Shown: piece by piece, positions 59,111-64,000 of the stretch
Numbering within the stretch: position 1 is the first letter of the stretch
Layout of the letters: each line of letters begins with the position of its first letter
The notes under the pieces: model-generated
Database searches by the model: none
What the model was told of the DNA's origin: nothing
What the model saw: the letters and a program-made list of their open reading frames with translations, nothing else
Translations under genes and position numbers: made by a program
Source: Lentzea flava
GTDB lineage: Bacteria; Actinomycetota; Actinomycetes; Mycobacteriales; Pseudonocardiaceae
Assembly: GCF_014648475.1 (NCBI RefSeq)
Contig: NZ_BMRE01000001.1
Location: 682,001 to 746,000, forward strand
Reading direction: 5' to 3'
Length of the DNA stretch: 64,000 bases

Positions 59111-59857
59111 TCAACTGAGCGCGTGCGTCGCGGTGGCCCCTCCGTCGACGACGAACTCCGCACCGGAGCAGTAAGCGCTTTCATCACTGGCCAGGAACAA
59201 CACCACGTTCGCGACGTCGTCGGGCTGACCGACCCGGCGCAGCGCCACCTTCTTGCCGATCGGCGAGATGTCGATCGGACGGCCCAGTGCCTCCCCGACC
59301 ATCGGGGTGTTGATCGCGCCGGGGTGCACGGAGTTGACGCGGATGCCGTGCTGGCCGAGCTCCATCGCGGCCACCTTGGTCATTCCCCGGATGGCGAACT
59401 TGGAAGCGGTGTAGGCGACCAGGTACGGCATGCCGCCGAGACCCTCGACCGACGACACGTTCACGATCGAGCCGCCGCCCGCGCGCGTCATCGACTCCAC
59501 GACCGCCCGCATGCCGAGGAACGTGCCGACCTGGTTGATGCCGATCACCCGCTGGTAGTCGGCGAGCGTGGTCTCCGCCAACGCCGAGAAGTGCAGGATT
59601 CCCGCGTTGTTCACGAGAACGGTGATGTCGCCGAACGTGCTGATCGTGACCGCGACGGCCTCGGCCCACCCGTCCTCGTCCGACACGTCGAGGTGGCAGT
59701 ACTCGGCGCCCAGCTCGGCGGCGAGCTCCTTGCCCTGGTCGTCGAGGACGTCGGTGAGCATCACCTTCGCACCCTCGGCGGCGAACCGGCGGGCCGCGGC
59801 CGCGCCCTGACCGCGGGCCGCACCGGTGATCAGGGCGATCTTGCCGTCCAGCCGCAT
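59111..59857 (-). CDS. Short-chain dehydrogenase (hydroxysteroid dehydrogenase-like)
   Basis: 248 residues. TGAARGQG at 11-18 and LTDVL set NAD(H) preference; NNAG near 84; catalytic Ser in NVSSVEG, Tyr and Lys in YTASK near 151-155. The pattern LDGKIALITGAARGQGAAAAR and VDGGATATH resembles 3-alpha/20-beta-hydroxysteroid dehydrogenases and related alcohol dehydrogenases. Directly abuts the aldehyde dehydrogenase (no gap), so it likely oxidises an alcohol to the ketone or aldehyde in the same pathway. Confidence 0.9.
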   Translation of the reverse strand: MRLDGKIALITGAARGQGAAAARRFAAEGAKVMLTDVLDDQGKELAAELGAEYCHLDVSDEDGWAEAVAVTISTFGDITVLVNNAGILHFSALAETTLADYQRVIGINQVGTFLGMRAVVESMTRAGGGSIVNVSSVEGLGGMPYLVAYTASKFAIRGMTKVAAMELGQHGIRVNSVHPGAINTPMVGEALGRPIDISPIGKKVALRRVGQPDDVANVVLFLASDESAYCSGAEFVVDGGATATHALS

Positions 59858-61363
59858 CTACATCAGCTCGTCGGTGAGCGGCATCATCACGGTCTTGAGC
59901 TCGGTGTAGGCCTCGTAGGCGCTCTGCCCGCCCTCGCGACCCAGCCCGGACTGCTTGTAGCCGCCGAACGGCACGTGCGGTTCGAGCTGGAACCCGTTGA
60001 TGCCGACCATGCCGACCCGCAGCCTCTTCGAGACGCGGAACGCCCTGCGGACGTCGTTGGTGTAGACACCCGCGCCCAGGCCGTACTCCGTGTCGTTGGC
60101 GAGGCGGATGGCCTCTTCCTCGTCGTCGAACGGCACGACGGTCAGCACCGGGCCGAAGATCTCGTCCCGCGCGATCGTCATGTCGTTGCTGGCGTCGGCG
60201 AAGACCGTCGGCGCCACGAAGTTCCCGCACGCGAGGTCGCCTTCGAGCCTGGTGCCGCCGGTGACCAGCCGGGCACCGTCCTCCTGGCCGCGCTCGATGT
60301 ACCCGAGCACGCGGTCGAGCTGCTTCTGATTGATCAACGGGCTGGCCAGCACCGCCGGGTCGAACGGGTCGCCGAACGTGACCGCGCCCGCGAGCATCGA
60401 GGCGCTGGCGACGAACTCCTCCTGCACGTCCCGCTGCACCAACGCCCGTGTGTGCGCGACGCACGCCTGGCCGGACAGGCCCATGGTGACCATGCCCATG
60501 CAGGTCATCGCGGCGAGGCCGACGTTCGGGGCATCCGCGAACACGAGTGCGGGCGACTTCCCGCCCAGCTCCAGCGAAACGCGCTTCATCGTGCCGGCTG
60601 AGGCCTCGACGATCCGGCGGCCGACCGCGCGGCTGCCGGTGAAGCTGATCTTGTCGACCCCGGGGTGGGTGATCAGGGCTTCACCGGTCGGGTCGCCGGG
60701 GCCGGTGACGAGGTTGACCACGCCCTCGGGCAGACCCGCCTCGATCAGCAGCTCGACCATGCGGATCACGCAGAACGACGCGTACTCCGAAGGCTTCACG
60801 ACGACCGTGCACCCGGCTGCCAGCGCGGGAGCGAGCTTCTGGGCGAACAGCACGAACGGCGCGTTCCACGGCAGGATCGCCGCGACGACGCCGACCGGTT
60901 CGCGGAACGTCATCGCGAGGTGGTCGCCGCCCTGGTACGGCGGCAGGGTCTGGCCGCCGACCTTGTCGATCCAGCCGGCGTGGTGGTCGAAGATGTCGGC
61001 CGCGATGCCGACCGACGTGGCGTAGATCTGGCCGAACGACAGCGGAACGCCGTTGTCCAGGGCCTGCAGGCCGCGCAGCTCGTCCGAGTGCTCCCGCAGC
61101 AGGTCGCTGTAGCGGCGCAGGATTTTGATGCGCTCGCCCGCCTTCGACCGGCCCCAGGTGCCTTCGTCGAACGCCTTGCGCGCGGCCAGGACCGCGGCGT
61201 CGACGTCCTTGGCCGACGCGACCGCGAAGCTGCCGATCTCCTCGCCGGTCGCGGGGTGGTGGTGGGTCCAGGTCTCGTCCGTCTCGCGGAACTCGCCCCC
61301 GATGAGGAGCCGGCCGTCCTTCAGGCCGAGCGTCTCGCGGTGCGGTTGCACGGTGAGCGTCAC
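59858..61363 (-). CDS. NAD-dependent aldehyde dehydrogenase
   Basis: 501 residues from GTG 61363, with GGAGGAG 4-5 bases upstream. Catalytic Cys near 304 in GQACVAHTR, Glu near 269 in LELGGKSP, NAD site FTGSRAVGR, Asn in LPWNAPF. It oxidises an aldehyde to the acid, here probably a side-chain aldehyde in steroid or alcohol breakdown. Lies between two SDR genes on the same strand. Confidence 0.93.
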   Translation of the reverse strand: MTLTVQPHRETLGLKDGRLLIGGEFRETDETWTHHHPATGEEIGSFAVASAKDVDAAVLAARKAFDEGTWGRSKAGERIKILRRYSDLLREHSDELRGLQALDNGVPLSFGQIYATSVGIAADIFDHHAGWIDKVGGQTLPPYQGGDHLAMTFREPVGVVAAILPWNAPFVLFAQKLAPALAAGCTVVVKPSEYASFCVIRMVELLIEAGLPEGVVNLVTGPGDPTGEALITHPGVDKISFTGSRAVGRRIVEASAGTMKRVSLELGGKSPALVFADAPNVGLAAMTCMGMVTMGLSGQACVAHTRALVQRDVQEEFVASASMLAGAVTFGDPFDPAVLASPLINQKQLDRVLGYIERGQEDGARLVTGGTRLEGDLACGNFVAPTVFADASNDMTIARDEIFGPVLTVVPFDDEEEAIRLANDTEYGLGAGVYTNDVRRAFRVSKRLRVGMVGINGFQLEPHVPFGGYKQSGLGREGGQSAYEAYTELKTVMMPLTDELM

Positions 61364-61371
61364 AGCTCCTC

Positions 61372-62220
61372 CTACAGAGACATCGTTTCAGTACAGGCAA
61401 AAGTCCTTTGTGGATCCCGGTCGGCGAAGTAGCCGTCGAGATCGCTCAGCGCGTCGAACTTCCGCTCCACGGTCGGCGGCGCCATCAGCGCGACCATGCC
61501 GCCGTGCACGACGAAGACCTGGCCGTTGATCTTCTCGCCGGACGGGCCCGCGAGGTGGGCCACGAACTTCGCCACGTGCTCGGGCGCCAGCGAGTCGTCG
61601 CCTTCCGGTGCCTCACCGAACACGTGGGCGGTCATGCCCGTGCGGGCGCGTGGGCAGATCGCGTTGGCGCGCACGCCGTAGCGGGACGTGCCTCGCGCGG
61701 TCGCGACCGTCAGCGCGGCGATCCCCGCCTTGGCCGCCGCGTAGTTGGCCTGGCCTTCCGAGCCGAGCAGGAACGCCTCCGACGAGGTGTTGACGATCCG
61801 CCCGTAGACCGGTTCGCCGGACGCCTTCGACTGCTGCCGCCACAACGAGACGGCGTTGCGCGACAACAGGAAATGGCCGCGCAGGTGCACCTTCACGACG
61901 AGGTCCCAGTCCTCGTCGGTCATGTTGAACAGCATCCGGTCGCGCAGCACACCGGCGTTGTTCACGACGACGTGCAGCCCGCCGAACTCCTCCAGCGCCG
62001 CTGCGACGAGGGCGTCCGCGGTGGTCCGCTCCCCCACGTCGCCCTCGACCACGACGCACTTCCCGCCCAGCTGCTCGATCTCGGCCGCGGCGGCGTCGGC
62101 CGAGCCCGGCAGGTCGTTCAGCACGAGGGAAGCACCGGCACGAGCCAGTTCCAGCGCTTCCGCCCTGCCCAGTCCGGCACCGGCGCCGGTGACGACGGCG
62201 ACCTTCCCCGCGAGGTCCAC
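61372..62220 (-). CDS. SDR, (3R)-hydroxyacyl-CoA / 17-beta-hydroxysteroid dehydrogenase-like
   Basis: 282 residues. TGAGAGLGRAEALELARAG at 11-29 and LNDLPG, NNAGVLRD near 88, Ser in NTSSEAFL, YAAAK near 166-170. This sequence type is shared with the dehydrogenase domain of multifunctional enzyme 2 and with Hsd4A-like proteins of mycobacterial cholesterol loci, which act in side-chain beta-oxidation. The C-terminal 45 residues extend past the core. The next gene (aldehyde dehydrogenase) starts 8 bases after its stop. Confidence 0.88.
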   Translation of the reverse strand: MDLAGKVAVVTGAGAGLGRAEALELARAGASLVLNDLPGSADAAAAEIEQLGGKCVVVEGDVGERTTADALVAAALEEFGGLHVVVNNAGVLRDRMLFNMTDEDWDLVVKVHLRGHFLLSRNAVSLWRQQSKASGEPVYGRIVNTSSEAFLLGSEGQANYAAAKAGIAALTVATARGTSRYGVRANAICPRARTGMTAHVFGEAPEGDDSLAPEHVAKFVAHLAGPSGEKINGQVFVVHGGMVALMAPPTVERKFDALSDLDGYFADRDPQRTFACTETMSL

Positions 62221-62229
62221 TTGAGACTC

Positions 62230-63315
62230 CTAGTCGAACAGGATGACCTGGCGGATGAGGGATCCCCCGCCGCGCAGGGCCTGGAGGCCTTCGTTGACGT
62301 CCTCGAGCCGGATCCGTTTGCTGATCATGCCTTCGAGGTCGAGCCTGCCCTCCCGCCACAGCGCGATCATGCGCGGCACGTCCCGGCGGAAGTTCGCCGT
62401 TCCGTAGAACGACCCGTGCAAGGTCTTGTCGTGCAGGAACAGTTCCTGCGCGCTGAACGACACCATCGCGTCGGCCCTGCCCGCGCCGACGACCACGGTG
62501 TGGCCGCCGCGCCTGGTCAGGTCCCACGCCTGGCGGATCGTGGCCGCAAGGCCCACCACGTCGAAGACGTAGTCGAAGCCCATGCCGCCGTTGAGCTGGT
62601 TGTTGAGGTCCGCGATGCCGTCCGGCGTCGTCGCGTGCGTGGCGCCGAACTTCTTGGCCACGTCGTGCTTCTCGACGACCGGGTCGACCGCGACGATCCG
62701 CGCGGCGGCAGCGAGCCGCGCACCCTGGATCACCGCGATGCCGACACCACCGCAGCCGATCACCGCGACGCTGGAACCGGGTTCGACCTTCGCGGTGTTG
62801 AGCACGGCGCCGACACCGGTGAGGATTCCGCACGACAGCAGTGCCGCGATCTCCCACGGCACGTCGTCGTCGACCTTCATCGCCGCGTCGGCGGGGACGA
62901 CCATCTCTTCGGCGAACGCGCCGAGTCCCGCGTAACCGAACGCGGGATTGCCACCGACGACGAAGCGCGGCGAAGTGAACGCGGACAACGTGTGCACGAG
63001 GCACAGATGCGATTGGCCCGTCACGCATTGAGGACACTTGCCGCACGGCGGCACGAACGTGATCGCCACGTGGTCACCCACCGCGAGCGACGTCACGGCA
63101 CTGCCGATCTCGACGATCTCACCGGCGCCTTCGTGGCCGATGACACCGGGTGCGAGCGCGGGCAGGGTTCCGTCCATCGCGGACAGATCGCTGTGGCACA
63201 CCCCGCACGCCTTGATCCTGATGCGGACTTCCTGCGGCCCCGGTGCGGTGGTCGTCACGTCGTCCCGGAGCTCGAGCTTGTCGTCACCGACCTGGTTGAG
63301 CACGGCTGCCTTCAC
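62230..63315 (-). CDS. Zinc-dependent alcohol dehydrogenase
   Basis: 361 residues from GTG 63315; a GTG at 63324 is in frame but its ribosome site would touch the start codon, while GAGGAG is 8 bases from 63315. Zinc ligands: Cys in ACGVCHSDL and GHEGAGE, structural cysteines in PPCGKCPQCVTGQSHLC; NAD site IGCGGVGIA. NAD-dependent alcohol oxidation is expected, feeding the aldehyde dehydrogenase. A degenerate KstR-like site lies in the 78-base gap upstream. Confidence 0.92.
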   Translation of the reverse strand: MKAAVLNQVGDDKLELRDDVTTTAPGPQEVRIRIKACGVCHSDLSAMDGTLPALAPGVIGHEGAGEIVEIGSAVTSLAVGDHVAITFVPPCGKCPQCVTGQSHLCLVHTLSAFTSPRFVVGGNPAFGYAGLGAFAEEMVVPADAAMKVDDDVPWEIAALLSCGILTGVGAVLNTAKVEPGSSVAVIGCGGVGIAVIQGARLAAAARIVAVDPVVEKHDVAKKFGATHATTPDGIADLNNQLNGGMGFDYVFDVVGLAATIRQAWDLTRRGGHTVVVGAGRADAMVSFSAQELFLHDKTLHGSFYGTANFRRDVPRMIALWREGRLDLEGMISKRIRLEDVNEGLQALRGGGSLIRQVILFD

Positions 63316-63362
63316 CGGTATCACTCCTCGCTGAGCTCACGGCTGACTCACCCGTCGCACAC

Positions 63363-63376
63363 TAGAATCTGTTCCT
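63363..63376. promoter_or_regulatory. Degenerate KstR-like site TAGAATCTGTTCCT
   Basis: Matches the TNNAACNNGTTNNA consensus except for two positions. It is 48 bases before the alcohol dehydrogenase start, downstream of the ferredoxin gene. Confidence 0.35.
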
Positions 63377-63393
63377 GTTCGTGACAAGGTCCA

Positions 63394-63585
63394 TCAGCGT
63401 GAGAGCCGCAGTGCGCCCATCGGGCACGACGCGACGGCCCGCTCGGCCCGTTCCACCTCGCCCTCGGCCAGCTCACCATCCCGGATCTGCAGAACCTCTT
63501 CATCGTCAAGGTCAAACACCTCGGGCAGGATTGACATGCACACCCCGTGCGCCTCGCAGATCGAAGGGTCCACCCCGACCTTCAT
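63394..63585 (-). CDS. [3Fe-4S] ferredoxin, FdxD-like
   Basis: 63 residues, exactly the length of Mycobacterium tuberculosis FdxD (Rv3503c). Cysteines follow CEAHGVC and SCPMGAL, i.e. C-x5-C and a distal CP, which gives three ligands for a [3Fe-4S] cluster. VFDLDDEE is the usual acidic docking stretch. It donates electrons to cytochromes P450 or other oxygenases in sterol breakdown. An AGGAGG site is 5 bases before ATG 63585. Divergent from fadE26-like, as in the mycobacterial locus. Confidence 0.92.
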   Translation of the reverse strand: MKVGVDPSICEAHGVCMSILPEVFDLDDEEVLQIRDGELAEGEVERAERAVASCPMGALRLSR

Positions 63586-63594
63586 CGCGGCCTC

Positions 63595-63623
63595 CTGACA
63601 TCAAGTAGAACTTGTTCTAGAGT
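63595..63623 (+). promoter_or_regulatory. Promoter of the FadE26-like gene
   Basis: CTGACA (63595-63600), 17 bases, TAGAGT (63618-63623), with the start codon at 63631 on the expected transcription start, so the gene looks leaderless. The KstR box fills the spacer. Confidence 0.6.
63606..63619. promoter_or_regulatory. KstR operator TAGAACTTGTTCTA
   Basis: Fits TNNAACNNGTTNNA, the binding site of the cholesterol repressor KstR, at every defined position, and is symmetric. It lies between -35 and -10 of the acyl-CoA dehydrogenase gene and 21 bases from the ferredoxin start, so one site can repress both. Confidence 0.85.
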
Positions 63624-63630
63624 AGCGGTC

Positions 63631-64000
63631 ATGCGCATCGGTTTCACGCCCGAACAGGAGCAGTTGCGCCAGGAGCTGCGGGCGTACTTCGCCGCGCTCA
63701 TGACGCCGGAACGCCGGGCGAGGCTCGCCGGCAGCAGTGACTACGGCGATGCCGAGGTGTACAAGGACACCGTGCGCCAGATGGGCGCGGACGGGTGGCT
63801 CACCATCGGCTGGCCGGAGGAGTACGGCGGCCGCAACCGCCCGATGATCGAGCAGCTGATCTTCCTCGACGAGGCGTCGGCCGCGGGCGCGCCGGTTCCG
63901 TTCCTGACGCTGAACTCGATCGGCCCGACCATCATGGCGTTCGGCACCGCCGAGCAGAAAGCTTTTTACCTGCCCAAAATCGCGTCCGGTGAGATCCACT
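63631..64000 (+). CDS. fadE26: Acyl-CoA dehydrogenase, FadE26-like (3' end outside window)
   Basis: The first 123 residues are present. The N terminus MRIGFTPEQEQLRQELRAYF, the region MTPERRARL, GWLTIGWPEEYGG and GAPVPFLTLNSIGPTIMAFG follow mycobacterial FadE26 closely. FadE26 pairs with FadE27 as a heterotetrameric dehydrogenase for the cholesterol side chain, so fadE27 should follow beyond the window. Gene order (ferredoxin divergent, KstR box between) agrees with Rv3503c-Rv3504. Symbol given on that basis. Confidence 0.88.
   Translation, partial: MRIGFTPEQEQLRQELRAYFAALMTPERRARLAGSSDYGDAEVYKDTVRQMGADGWLTIGWPEEYGGRNRPMIEQLIFLDEASAAGAPVPFLTLNSIGPTIMAFGTAEQKAFYLPKIASGEIH

Overview
The window is about 70% G+C, with strong G/C bias at third codon positions, many GTG and some TTG starts, ATGA-type gene overlaps, several apparently leaderless genes and large AfsR/SARP and LuxR-type regulators. 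That points to a filamentous actinomycete. Gene content (steroid-type KstR box, many regulators and secreted proteins, no plasmid or phage genes) fits the Pseudonocardiales (Lentzea, Saccharothrix or Amycolatopsis relatives); this placement is inference. No rRNA, tRNA, CRISPR array, insertion sequence or prophage was seen, and no gap between genes exceeds 300 bases.

Layout. 1-5317 (minus): five tightly coupled sugar genes running off the left edge (Zn alcohol dehydrogenase, UXS-like nucleotide-sugar enzyme, NodU/TobZ-type carbamoyltransferase, GT2 and GT9 glycosyltransferases). 5408-10652: a cation efflux protein, then a molybdenum oxidoreductase, a small helical protein and an MFS carrier. 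10653-15394: secreted proteins and an EF-G paralogue with a long structured leader. 15571-19640: an AfsR/SARP regulator, an unknown protein and an SGNH hydrolase. 19645-23380: a xylose operon (xylA, xylB, ROK repressor) with promoter and operator visible. 23337-25521: a two-component system next to a small membrane protein. 25488-38114: a block that looks stress or carbohydrate related (patatin, GH63-, GH13- and GH15-type hydrolases, AI-2E permease, DUF7144, DUF1269, potassium channel, MFS, coiled-coil protein, baeRF/eRF1-like protein). 38170-42259: a MalT-like regulator, a 51-residue protein and a GT87 mannosyltransferase. 42429-44605: dgdA and its LysR regulator. 44610-48504: LacI repressor and LacZ-type beta-galactosidase with a perfect palindromic operator. 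48571-54790: luciferase-like oxidoreductase, LanC-like protein, small-molecule kinase and a second SARP-ATPase. 54804-57479: a drug ABC exporter, a VOC protein and a MarR regulator. 57555-59039: a secreted tripeptidyl-peptidase-like hydrolase. 59111-64000: a steroid or acyl-CoA catabolic block ending in a ferredoxin and a FadE26-like acyl-CoA dehydrogenase that diverge from a perfect KstR box.

How the parts work together. Several catabolic units carry their own local regulator and a readable operator: xylose (ROK), beta-galactoside (LacI), 2,2-dialkylglycine (LysR), drug export/VOC (MarR) and sterol (a KstR whose gene is not in the window). The least explained parts are the left-edge carbamoyl-sugar operon, the molybdenum oxidoreductase missing its fourth iron-sulfur cysteine, the EF-G paralogue with a leader peptide and two competing hairpins, and the stand-alone LanC-like protein whose promoter overlaps that of a kinase.
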